From: Bidens hawaiensis
Taxonomy: Eukaryota; Streptophyta; Magnoliopsida; Asterales; Asteraceae
Direction of reading: 5' to 3'
Length of the DNA stretch: 64,000 nucleotides
Assembly: GCA_021521415.1 (NCBI GenBank)
Contig: JAIQDT010003022.1
Span: forward strand, 62,001 to 126,000
Both the position numbers and the translations under genes were made by a program. Positions 21,191 to 32,615 of this stretch are shown piece by piece (the first letter of the stretch is position 1; each line of letters starts with the position of its first letter). Below the pieces are notes generated by a model. The model was not told where the DNA came from. It was given only the letters and a program-made list of their open reading frames with translations, and made no database searches.

Positions 21191-21755
21191 CTGAACCAGT
21201 TTGGTTTTTTTATCGCCATTAAGATTATGTTTCATGACTTTAACACCCTATTATGGTTCGGTATGAACCCATAAATGTTCCCGTTTCCTTTTTCGGCCAA
21301 GACTTAACCCGCTTAACACCAAAGTTTGAACTTTTAAGACTTAAAACGTCCATCGGATAGATTTAGGGTTTCTTTATGTGCCGTATATAACCACGAGTTT
21401 GTTAAGTCTAACTTAAACATCAAGTTTGTAACTTTATGGTTCCTTTAGACCCGATCTACTCTAGGTTTAAGTTTCATGGCAAACCATTCATAAAAACATC
21501 AACTTTAAAGATAAAGAACGTACCTTTACTCGTTTTTAGGTTACGGTTTAGCTTGGTTATGAACTACAATCTTGTATCTTGTTTTTGTAGCTATGATTTA
21601 TCAAGATTCAGCTTGGTTTTGGCCTTGGATCTTCTTCTTTGCTTGCGCCCATGAATAGGGTAGTGTATGTGTGTGATTTGGAGTGTGTAGGGGAATTATG
21701 AAAGATAGAAATGAGTTTTAGGATTTTAGAGAGGTTTAAGGTTGGGGGGGGGGGG

Positions 21756-21763
21756 TATTTATA
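21756..21763 (-). promoter_or_regulatory. TATA box in the gag-only element's 3' LTR
   Basis: Minus-strand GGGTATAAATACC, about 225 bases into the LTR and next to a G-tract of 13. The matching part of the 5' LTR lies beyond its truncation at 26226, so the element as assembled lacks a usable copy. Confidence 0.55.
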
Positions 21764-21898
21764 CCCTCTAAGGCCAATGGACCTAAAGCCCATCTTTACT
21801 TTTTGGTCCATACTTATTCCGTTTAATTAGCCTACTTAACCTTCCATCTTTATTATTTTATTAATTCTTTATTACTTCAAGTAAACTTTTCTATCATA

Positions 21899-21939
<41 letters not shown>

Positions 21940-21984
21940 TAATAATATATAAAATATGATTCTTGGAAATTTCGGGATGTTACA

Positions 21985-22000
21985 AGTCTACCCCCCTTAA
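21985..22000 (-). promoter_or_regulatory. Polypurine tract of the gag-only element
   Basis: Minus-strand TAAGGGGGGTAGACT directly upstream of the LTR start TGTAACATCCC. Confidence 0.75.
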
Positions 22001-22439
22001 ATGAGGTTTCGGGGACCTTGTAAAAGGAACACTTCCTATATTCATACACCTTATTGAATCGTCTTTGCTCTCTTGGTCATCCTTCTTACTCCTGACCTTT
22101 TAGTCACCGAGTGGTGTTCATGTGTTTTAGATATTAAGGTAGCTTGTCCATGAGGCCCTCGATGTACCAAGTCTCGTCTCGTCTTCCCAATGGACTCTGT
22201 TTTATATCATATTAATGTTAATGCCTAAGACGGCGCTTTATCGCAACACAACTATTCATCATAACCAACATGCATTCAAGACAATTCATAATATAATTAA
22301 TAAACACCAGTCTAAACTTCAATATAAAACAACACGCATCAAGTCATTAATAAGTTACACATAGACTTAAAACTTATGACTTGCAACTAGCCTTCTTGAG
22401 TGGTATTTTCTAAGCATACGGAGGAAACGTTAAACCTCA

Positions 22440-23656
22440 AGCATTCTTCTCTGCTTCACGTCCTTCTTTCGGCTTCCTGCAGTCCCTTGCTAGGTGTCCA
22501 CTTCCTCCACAGTTGTGACACCTATGGTAATCCTTACACTCCTAGGAGGAATGTCCTTCTTTTACACACCTAAAGCACACGCCTAAACCCATTATGCACT
22601 CTCCCGAGTGTTTCTTCCCACATTTTCCACAGACCGGGAACTCATCCTTCCTTGCCTTCTTCTTAAGGTTATCTTCTTCATTAACTTCATCTGGTTTTGT
22701 GGCTGGGTTCTATTTCTTCATTTCAAGTTTCTCCTCTTCACTGGTGTCAAGGTCATCATTAACCTTCTCGGCCAATTCCATGGATGAATCAAATGTTGCA
22801 GGTTTGTTGGCCCTAACCAATGTACGAACAGTTAGTGTTAGTCCTCAGATGTAGCACTTGATTCTTTTTGCTTCATTATTAACCATGTCAGGAACTAATC
22901 TAGACATGCGGTTGAACTCAGTGGTGTATTCACGGTGTGTCATTTTTCCTACCTTCAGATTCAAAAACTTCATCTCAGCTCTCTCAACTTCAGCATCAGC
23001 ACAAAATCGCTTCATCACCAATCCTTCAGCTCATCCCACTTCATAGCTTTAATCTCTTCTCAGGTCTTCCTCTGTTCCACTTTCTCCCACCATAACATAG
23101 CCTCATCACCACATGATTGGGTAACATAACCCACAGCTTGTTCAGAACAACATTGGCTAATTCGAATAACCTTGTCCATTGCGGTTATCCACTGAAGAGT
23201 ATTTGTCGCATTTTCCAAGCCAGTTAACTTCGGTGGGTCACATCCCTTGAAAGATTTGTAATTACACCCACCTCTTCCTCTTTTCCTTGCATCAACCTTC
23301 ACAAATTGAACTTCACTCGAGTCGCCTTCCTCATCATCAACTTTCTTACCATCATTCCTTGCCCTCTCAGCGGTCCTTGCGTGGCTTTCTGCAGACTTTT
23401 CAGGATTCAAGTTCTTCACGACAGCTGCTACAGCTTTAGCAATGGCAGTTTGAACTACAGGGTCAAGTTGATATCCGACGTTGTTGCTCAGATTTCGACC
23501 AACTGCACTTCCTTCTCCCCCGGCATTAGTAACTGTTTCTACAGAATGCTCTCGGACAATGCGTGGCCTGCCACGACGTCTCGTACAACCTCCTTGCTCA
23601 ACGGTCTTTCTTGCTCCATCCATTCGTATTCTATAAGGAAACACAAACATCATCAC
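22440..23656 (-). pseudogene. Ty3 gag with two zinc knuckles (broken)
   Basis: The N-terminal basic segment (RRRGRPRIV) is followed by the retrotransposon gag core: FKGCDPPKLTGLENATNTLQ, IRISQCCSEQAVGYVTQSCG and EAMLWWEKV. A stop follows KVEQRKT at 23060 and a frame change follows in the next 50 codons. The frame then resumes with MKFLNLKVGKMTHREYTTEF and ends in two CCHC knuckles, CFRC-KEGH-EC (about 22578-22535, with one stop inside) and CHNCGGSGHLARDC (about 22521-22480). Gag forms the particle and its knuckles bind the RNA. The nearest start is at 23656 or the Met at about 23620. It is the only protein-coding unit between these LTRs. Confidence 0.8.
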
Positions 23657-24024
23657 TCAAGGAACTATTTAGTACAAGGATAGTAAGACTAATAGGTAAT
23701 AACAATGGCCAGATGTGATTAGCTGATCACGTTACTCTCTGTGTCCTATACACTTCCCTTTGTGAGTCCACTTGTGCTTGTTCTACTTCTAATAGTTAGA
23801 CAATCAAATACTTCATATCATCATATACTCCTATCCATAGAAACTAGGCTAGCATTCATTCATCATTATACTTTACATGTGAAATTAAGCACACACTTTA
23901 TCTTTACTTAGCTTGTTTGAGTGACACATGACTTTCTTGAACTGGCATCTTCTTTCCTTTCTTACTTTAATCCCATTCTCTGTTAGAGTCTAAGCATGTA
24001 GGATGCTTAGTTCTCTTGAACTTT

Positions 24025-24036
24025 GCTCTGATACCA
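24025..24036 (-). promoter_or_regulatory. Primer-binding site (initiator Met-tRNA)
   Basis: Minus-strand TGGTATCAGAGC, complementary to the 3' end of plant initiator tRNA-Met, three bases from the end of the 5' LTR. Confidence 0.85.
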
Positions 24037-26226
24037 GCTTGTGAGGCCCCGATCCCGGTTCCTTTCGATACAAAACATTTGATATTTTCTTTAAAACATA
24101 ACATAAAACATCATATTTAAAACATCATTTCTTCTGTCTTCAGATGCCAGCCGTTCAATCCATACCATGTGCCATCCTCATGCCAACTCATTAAACATAT
24201 TTATCTACGTGCATACTAAAAGTCAGCTACGCTGAGTGAGTTCTACTTAATCATGCAACATAAAATAAATTCTTATACTTTCACCTATACATATCCGAAG
24301 ATAAATATTCATACTTAAACCAAACTTCATTCCCGACACTTTATAATTATCCGTAAGAGGACCATTGCATAATATCTATTACAAGAACATTACTATCATT
24401 CATAGAACTAGCAACCTATATCATCCATATAAGGATCTATATAAACTATCCATAAAAGGATCCCTAGATATTGTCCATAGAAGGGACCCTATATACTTTA
24501 CATAAAAGGACCACTATACTTTATCCATAGAAAGAACTCTATACCCGATCCATAGAAGGAACCATATACATTGTCCATAGAAGGAAAACATACTCAATTC
24601 TATAATATCCATATAAGGAACGCTAATAAGGTTCATAGTCTTTATTTACACTATCACATATCGAGTCTAGGTCCCATAGTAGTTTAGAGGGATTTGCCAT
24701 CCTAACTTATTATGCTGGACGTAGATCTCACATACCATTCATCTACCTGCTTACACATACCTCACATATACGATAATTCGTCGTAGTATATGAACACTCT
24801 AGGCGTTCTTCACATCATTTTATCTAACTACCATACTCCCTGATGATACGTGCAATATCCGAAGATCGTTCACGCACCGACAAGCACTCACTCATAACAT
24901 TCATACTATCACATAATTCATCATAGCATACACTTACCATTTAAGGTAAGTGTATTAACGTTCACATTGAGTATGCACACAGCCCCGAAAACATAACAAG
25001 GAAGTGGGGCTAGAAACTCACCTGGACTCTATTACGTTCTCCATTAATTGTACTCTCTTTAACTGTGCTCGGCTAACTGTACATTTATTACATGTATCAA
25101 TGCTTGTTCTAATCACATATTTCAGGTTTCACCAGAAATTGTTAAGTCTGATCTATTCTAATAGCATTGTATTTGAATACTTTGTATTCGAACGATATTA
25201 GAATACATTTGTGTTAGAATACATTTGTATTCTAATGACACGTAATTTGAATACATTTGTATTCTAATGGCATGTGATAAGAATACATTTGTGTTAGCAT
25301 TCAACTTGTATTAGAATACCTTTGTATTCGAATGGTATATGATTAGAATACATTTGTATTCTAATGATCACATTGTATTTTAATGATCACATTTTATTCT
25401 AATGATCATATTGTATTCTAGTTATCATATTGTATTATAATGATCACATTGTATTCTAATGATCACATTGTATACTAATTATCACATTGTATTCAAATGA
25501 GTCCATTGTAATTGAATGAGTCATTGTAATTGAATGAGTCATTGTAATTGAATGATTCATTGTAATTGAATGACTTAGTGTAATCGAATCAAGCATTTTA
25601 TGCGAGTTTATCAATGTATGCGATCATGGCCATTGTATTCGAGTTTCCATATTGTATTCGAATATACCCCTTGTATGCGAAAAGCCAGATTATATTCGAA
25701 TTACCTATTGCATTCGAAAATCTACATTGTATGCGAAAATCCAGATTGTATTCGAAGTTAACCTATGTAATCGAATATAAGCGTGTATTCGAATCTATGG
25801 GTTGTATTTGAATGAGCTGCACCAGTTTGGTTCTTTTATCGCCATTAACATTATGTTTCATGACTTTAACACCCTATTATGGTTTGGTATGAACCCATAA
25901 ACCTTCCTGTTTCCATTTTTGACCAAGACTTAACCCGCTTAACCCTAAAGTTTGAACTTTTAAGACATAAAACGTCCATCGGCTAGATTTAGGGTTTCTT
26001 TATGAGCCGTATATAACCACGAGTTCATTAAGTCCATTTTAAACATCAAGTTTGTAACTTTATGGTTCCTTTAGACCTGATCTACTCTAAGTTTAAGTTT
26101 CACGGCAAACCGTTCATAAAAACATAACCTTTAAATATAATGAACGTACCATTACACGTTTTTAGGTTACGGTTTAGCTTGGTTTTGAACTACAATCATG
26201 TATTTTTTTTGTATAGTTAAGATTTA

Positions 26227-26635
26227 TGTTGAGTAACGTTTTGGTTAGACTGACGCATATCAAAAGACCTGACATGATCAAGACAAATGAGAAATAATAT
26301 AGAAGAGTCGAAGTATTATAGAAGATGGAATTTACAGCTTGGAGCATGTAATATCGAAATCCATAGGGATTTTGGTTTGCATGGGTCAGCAATACAGAAA
26401 TCATGTTGATTTCTGTTTGGGCTTAGTTGGGTTTGGTCATTGGGCCTCTTGTAAATGCTAACTATATAAAGCATGTTTAATCATTTTAGTTTTAGTAGTT
26501 GTTGAGCAGAACTAGTGATCCCTCTCATACTTTCATAGTCACCATCAAGAGAGCAATACCATTTTGGGTAATCTCATGTACAGACGATTTATTAATATAA
26601 TCGTGTGCATTTGGAGTATAATGGTATTTATCATA
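26227..26635 (+). mobile_element. Possible solo copia LTR or fragment
   Basis: It begins TGTTGAGTAACG exactly where the gag-only element's LTR breaks off, contains CTATATAAAGCATG (a TATA box on the plus strand at about 26463) and ends at TATCA beside copia A's LTR. The ends fit a copia-type LTR in plus orientation. No second copy lies in the window, and a 5-bp duplication could not be confirmed. Confidence 0.35.
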
Positions 26636-27786
26636 TGTCGGTCCCGAATAATTACTCAAACTCACAATAAATGTCACAACCCACACAATAAATGTGTCGA
26701 CAAGAAGGATGGTTACATTGCTATTTTTGAAAAGATTAACTGTTCATAAACGGCGGAAACAGAAACAAACAGAATTGTTGCTTATGGATCTTAAATGTAA
26801 CAAACACAAACAATCACTCAAAAGATTTCCATTTATATGAATGATTAATACAGATGTAAAATCAATTAGGGTTTCTTTCTTGGAAAGTTTATCCGTACGA
26901 TCCTAGGACAACCGTCACACTCAATCAAGAATATTCGATTAGGTTGATAAGTTTAAAGGCTAAAGTTAGTAGTAGGCGTGCCCTAAATTATTCTATTTAT
27001 AGGACCGTCACCACCTGACAGTTGTCCTGTCTTCTTGAAACCCTAATGATAGGTACATAATCAATTTACATATTAAGAATTATACTAAGTGTAAAAACAG
27101 GTCTTCCGGGTAGACTTTGTATTAGTTGTCTTCTCCGAGTAGGCATTGTGCCTTTTGTATTTTATGAGTAAACCTGGTAACCTTGAAGTGTGCTGGAGAA
27201 CAGTTCTCCGGGTAGACTTTACTTAGAGTATTTTCTAAAGAAAATACTCACCTAGCAGACTTCAATCTTCTTGACCATATCAAACTTTGCCCGATATAAT
27301 CTAACGAGCAAACTTGTTCTTCAGAAATCCTTTCAACTCTTTGTTAACGAATAACTTATTAGCAAAACAAACTGTGCTGGTAACACTGTAGCTTGCTTGG
27401 AGTTGAACCTTGCCCGAAGAAGTCCTTAGGATTGTTCTTTATCAACTTCCATCAAGCATGCTCGGACCATTGTTTTATAAAAAATACCTTGCTAGATATT
27501 CCAAATTCTTGGCTTCAAAAGCTTGGTTAGCTAGGAGCCTACTCGGAAGTAAACCTTTCTTGGCTAAGAACAACCTTGCTAGACATAGTGAACCCTGCTC
27601 GGATTGACACTAAAGAAGACTTCTAGAAGATAACCCTGCCCAAACGGCATAATACCTTGCTAGGATAAGTTAAACCTGCTCAGGAATCCAAGTGTGCTTG
27701 GTTTCCATGCTTATCCTTTTCTGGGGTGTGTTGAGAAGATTCCAATCTTCTTAAGTCATATGAAGTCAAATATATTTGACTCAACA
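26636..27786 (-). repeat. 3' LTR of copia A
   Basis: 1,151 bp. In minus orientation it starts TGTTGAGTCAAATATATTTG and ends near GGGACCGACA. It is homologous throughout to the LTRs of B (41142-42339) and C (54367-55495). It holds a TATAAATA box at 26994-27001 (minus) and some 15 copies of the TTGCCCGGA-like motif. Confidence 0.85.
26994..27001 (-). promoter_or_regulatory. TATA box of copia A LTR
   Basis: TATAAATA on the minus strand. B and C have TATAAAAGG and TATAAAATG at the equivalent positions (about 41494-41501 and 54723-54730). Confidence 0.5.
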
Positions 27787-27798
27787 ATCTCCCCTAGA
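27787..27798 (-). promoter_or_regulatory. Polypurine tract of copia A
   Basis: Minus-strand TCTAGGGGAGAT abuts the LTR start TGTTGAGTC; the same tract precedes the B (42340) and C (55496) LTRs. Confidence 0.8.
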
Positions 27799-28009
27799 TT
27801 GGAACACCTCAGCTGTCCCAAAACACCTCTAAGATTACTTACACTTAGTCAAAATACAAATCAAATCAAAATCAAATTACATAACAAAAGTCAAAATATT
27901 ACATATTCAAATTCTATCCGTAGACATTACAAAGCAAACCCTATTCTAAGAATCTTCATCTTCTCGCATTATGGGCTGCTTGTCTTCTACCAATGATCAC
28001 TGCACCTGC

Positions 28010-31000
28010 TCTTTGCTTGAAGATTGACAAGATTTTATAATGAGGGTGGTTTTCAGGAATTTTTCATCTCCAAAATTTCCCTCAAATCTTCATTACTTCT
28101 GAATGTCAGATCTTCATCATTCTTGATAATTCCCAGTATGAGTCCTTCTGAGTTACGGAGAATGTAATGGCCTACATTTTCTTTGTATTCTATCTCAGTA
28201 ATTCGACCATTCTTCTAAACTTCATAGTTTGGACGAGTCATTCTCCTTCCCATACTTATGCAGGTGTTTAAGTTGGATAGTGGGTTTTTGTTTCCAACCT
28301 TTGAAAGAAAGCTAAACTCAGCATTTCTTATACTTCTCATGTGACTGGCTCTTCTTGCTTTTTCATGATTTGTCAGCTCCCACTTCCTTCTCTAGTCCAA
28401 TAGGGGAAATCTCTTTTTAGCTTCATCTCTCAGGTATTTAGACAGTTCATTTTTTTGTCTCATGGCCATCTTGTTTCTATCATGATAATCATATAGGTCA
28501 AGATTGGCCAAGATCTCAAGCTGTTCTCTTTTGTACTCAGCAAAATCATCTTTGAAGATAATTTCCCTCAACAGTCTGCTCTGCATAATCACTTTCAGTG
28601 TATTCGATACAGAGTCATAGTAGAGTCTTTTAGGCAGATCTATATCAGATTGGGGCCTTTCCACACTTTGTGTTCCAGCTCTACTTGACTCACCCCTAGC
28701 TGTTGAAGGGTATCTCCTTGAGGCAGAGGGCATTGTTGGAATTAACTTCATAGGCTTAGTAGGCCCTTTGACTTTAAATTTCTTTTTGTACATCCCTTCA
28801 ATCTACACAGCAGGCAATTTAACCAGTTCAGCTAGGTTTTCACCAGCATCTCTATGTAATCTACCAATCATATCCAAAATCTTTTAATCCCTCAACTGTC
28901 CAACAGGTACAAATCTTCCTCCAATAAAACTCCTTGGATTCACACCTTCTAATAGCACTTTTCCCATTCAGCCTTCTGCATATAGAATAATTGTTTCAGT
29001 TGAGCTTTACCCAATGCATCAAAGGAATTTTCACGCATCCCTTTTTGCTTCACCATCACATCTTTCAAAATTTGAATCATCTCCTCATTCTCCTATGGAT
29101 CTGTGGGTTCATCTAGTTCTGGTTCTGGCTTTACTTCCACTAGGATATGAGTTTCTTGTGTTTCAACCCTTTTCGATTATTTTTCAGCTTTCTTTTTCTA
29201 TCTCAGTGTCATAATTCTCCCTTTCTTAGCAGGTGGCTCAGGTTGATCTTCCCTTGATTGTCTAACAGAGGGTTCATGTTAATCTCTCTTTGATTTATCT
29301 TTCTTTTGTAGTCCGTTATAGCGAGATTCAACAACAGTTTTAGACAAGCTGTTCACCAATTCTAGTGCCATACCTCTATCAATCAAATATCCACACTTCC
29401 CATCAAATTAATTTCTCATAGCTTCAATCTTCTCAGCCAAAACTGCTTCTCTTGCAAATTTTTCTTTCTCTTCTTTCTCAACATCTTCTCTTGTGGTATT
29501 GTAAGCTTTTTCAAGATCTTCAAATTTGAAATGAGTTAGGTGTTTCTCAGAGAAATTGTGTTTTCTTAGATATTCTCTGAACTTTAGACTATCCGTGTTC
29601 TTCTTTTCCATCATTCTCTTTATAGTACCCTCTCTCTGTCCAGTTTTCTTTGTAACTCTTCATTTGTTAGTGAGGCAAGATCTTCAAATTTGAATCCATG
29701 ATTGATTAGGTTTATAACCAAAGGATTTTTCCTTTTAGCCTCATTCAAGCTTTGTTGAATATTTTCCCTTTGTTCTTCTGTCATTTCTACTTGTGGGGAT
29801 ACAATATCAACCTTCTCAGCTATATTATCTTGGTTATCATCATCATTGACATCTTCAGTTGTATCTTCATTTTCTGTTGACTCACTGATAGCATCAATCT
29901 TTTCATCATCAGGATTTGGTAAGTCCTGAGGCCAAACAATCTGAATTGGAACAGGCCTTAGAGGGCTTTCTTGTTCTTCAGGGGTTTCAAAAAGTATTTA
30001 TTCTTGTCATCCCATTTCCCTTCTTAGAAGACTGTTCTTTCCCATCCTGTTCACTAGCCTTTCTTTTTCTCTTATAAATCTTTGCAAATCTGTTGACTTT
30101 TTCTGCAAACTCCTCATACAACTTGGAGAGTTTTTCTTTCATTTGATCAATTGTTTCACCAGTTTCTCTCTCAGGTTCCTTTTGCGGTTCCTTTTCAGGT
30201 TGATTCTTTGGTTGAGTGAACATACTCACAACTATAAACTTCTTCAGTTCTTTTCAAATTTATCAATGTTTCATTTACCTCCTGATCTTCAACTCCTTCT
30301 TCATCATCAAAAGTTTTTGCAATGTTGGTTTGCACAATAAGTGTTTCCTACTCTGCCAGCTCTTCTATAGTCAGGGTTCGGGCAATATATTCCATCTCCC
30401 TTGTTTCGTTTAAAACTTGCTCAAGTCTTCTGGCAGCAGCAACACTTTCATCCTCTTCTTCCTCATCAACATTTGCCTTAATAGGCTCATCTTCCTGATC
30501 AGCAATAGCTTTCCCTATGGCTAATCTTCTTTTCTTATCACTTTCTGTTTATGAGGGAAACTCATCAATATCTTTCTCCAAATTGTCCATCTCCTCATCA
30601 TGCTCAAATCTCTTGGAACTCTCTTCATTTACTTCTGGTTCTGTAAGTACAAGTTCCTTAGTAGCAGCTCCTTCATCCATCACAACATCAGTCTGCACAT
30701 CAGTGGCAGTCATAGCATCTATCACAACATTAGTTGGTACATCTGTTGTAGCCACTTGATCAGTATTCAAATTCTCCACATCATCCTCCATGTCTCTGTC
30801 CTTACTTAATGAATCATCATTATAATCTCTTTCAATAGTATTCAAAACTTCATAGTTCACATCATAGTTTTGTTCAACATCCTCAGATCTATCACCTTCA
30901 TAATCATTATCAAAAATCAATCTTCCTCCTATGTCTTCCTCATCATCACTATCACCATAGGCACTCAAAATTTTTTTCAAACCATTATCAGCTACAACTT

Positions 31001-32615
31001 CACTTACCACATCCACCATCTCCTGATCATCAGCACCAGCTGCCACATTAAATGGAATATTCTCCCCCTGTTTTGGGGCAGCTGAGGTCTTCTCAACCTC
31101 CTGCTCCAGGGTTTGAATTCTTGAGAGTGTTTGGGCTAACTGTGCTTTTAAGTCATCATTCTCCTCTCTTAACTCAACATTTTCTCTTCTCAAATCAATG
31201 TTCTGACAAATCAACTCAAAATTTCTCTGTAACACAAATGTATTAGAGGGGAGGGTGTCAGGTAGTGAAAAAGTAGAAGGTTCAGGTAAAGGGTCGGTTT
31301 TTGGAAGGATTGGATCAGTGGGAGCTTTAGGGTCATCAAAAATGTTTTCAGTTGTGAAAGCTAATGGTTGGTATGAGGTTTGGGACTGTGTTGGAGATAG
31401 GATTGGTGTGAATGGGAAGGTTTATAAGTTTGTGGGAAAGGATTCTGGAATGTATGGTTCATGAGTAGGCTGGGTTTCAGGTGGGGTTTTTGTTAGGTTT
31501 TGAGGTGGGCTTAGGTTTAAGGTTTCATATGGTGTTTGAGGTGGGGATTGAGTTAGTGTAGGTGGTGTGTGAGGTGGGGAATGGGTTATGGTTTGTAGTG
31601 GTGAGTGAGGTGGTGTGGCTATGGGTGTGGTTGGTGTTGTTGGGATTGGTTGGTTCTCCCTCTGATTTTGTACATTATCAATTAAAGATCCTCTAGCTCC
31701 TCCTTCATTACCATCTCCTGCATCTCCATCATCATCGCTTTCATCACTTTCATCATCATCCAACTCATTCTCCTCCTCCTCTGAGCTTAAATCAGGTACA
31801 TGCATAATTTTAGCATCATGGTCCACCAACCATGGCAAAATGTCAAGTTCGACATTAGGATTGAATCTGCTTGTGCTACCCAGAGTTGCAATCCTTTTAT
31901 AGGTATTCGGATTTTGTAAGACATGTGTTGTACCAATCGTATGCAAACCTTCCAACTCCCGACTAAATATAATTTGAAGAAATCGAGGATAGGCTAGAAA
32001 TCTTTTATCTTCATTCTTCTTCAACATGTCCACCATGCCCTCAAAGATCATTTTAGAAAAATTGAATGGTAGGACATAGACTATAGCAATTGTGGCGTTT
32101 GCCAACTCACGGCTCATAAGAGTCCAAGATCCTTTTCTCGGGGAAAATCCCTGGATCAAATGATGAATCAAAAATCTGTATAAGTTAGGGAACATGCCCT
32201 TTTGAAATTGACCTTCATGCACTGTCCCTTGATATCCCATTGTATGCACAAATATTCTTAGCAGATGAGCAGTGTTGAAGTTGATTGGATTGTGGTCGTC
32301 ATCATGCAACTGCAAGCATCTTCTGATTAAACGCTCAGTGATGTGAATCTCTTGCCTTGCCACGTTAGCCTCAATCCGCCTATCGTTTACATCATCATAC
32401 AATCTAGCTGAGCGCCAAAAATCTAGTGAATGATTTCTATAAATGACTGGGCACTCTGTCAAGGCAAAACGAATGTTTGATCTTATAAGCCACCTTATCA
32501 TCAGAGCCACCTCCTCATTATCAGGAGTAATTTGCAACGAGGCACACATGTTGTGCTTGTGCTCAAATGGATATCTCGAATTTTCTTGATTAGCCATACC
32601 TGAAAACACAATCAA
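28010..32615 (-). pseudogene. Third ORF of copia A (envelope-position protein, broken)
   Basis: Minus-strand order. The N-terminal globular block 32594-31800 starts MANQENSRYPFEHKHNMCAS and contains VIYRNHSLDFWRSARLYDDV, ITERLIRRCLQLHDDDHNPI, YRFLIHHLIQGFSPRKGSW, VLPFNFSKMIFEGM and YPRFLQIIF. An acidic segment (EEEENELDDDESDESDDDGD) and a Pro/Thr-rich linker (TPPHSPLQTITHSPPHTPP) follow to 31422. A coiled coil lies at 31235-31080 (RENVELREENDDLKAQLAQT), then a long acidic stretch, a Lys-rich patch (KIYKRKRK, about 30060), a FREYLRKHNFSEKHLTHF repeat unit at 29600, and a C-terminal Ser/Arg region (28793-28392). Several stops and frame changes interrupt it. The N-terminal block resembles copia ORFs that databases label longin-like; I know no function. 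No signal peptide or membrane segment is evident, which argues against a true envelope. Confidence 0.7.

Larger units (their letters stand above)
19036..26226 (-). mobile_element. Gag-only Ty3 element (TR-GAG type), 5' LTR truncated
   Basis: Direct repeats at about 19036-21984 and 24040-26226 flank a 2.06-kb interior. Minus orientation is fixed by a primer-binding site TGGTATCAGAGC at 24025-24036, next to the LTR end CCTCACA, and by a polypurine tract at 21985-22000. The interior holds only gag (22440-23656); no protease, RT or integrase. The left LTR start at TGTCACGC (19036) is tentative, because the first 200 bases do not match the other LTR. The right LTR ends about 390 bases early, at GATTTA, where other sequence starts. 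The two LTRs differ at many sites and by indels, so the insertion is older than the element at 12.2 kb. Confidence 0.8.

Noticed and set aside
20970..21194. Open frames 20970-21194 and 25614-25811 with similar translations
   Set aside because: They look conserved only because the two LTRs are copies; codons follow the GTATTCGAAT repeat.
28392..32615. Third ORF as a true viral envelope gene
   Set aside because: No signal peptide, membrane helix or glycoprotein features are visible; only the map position is envelope-like.
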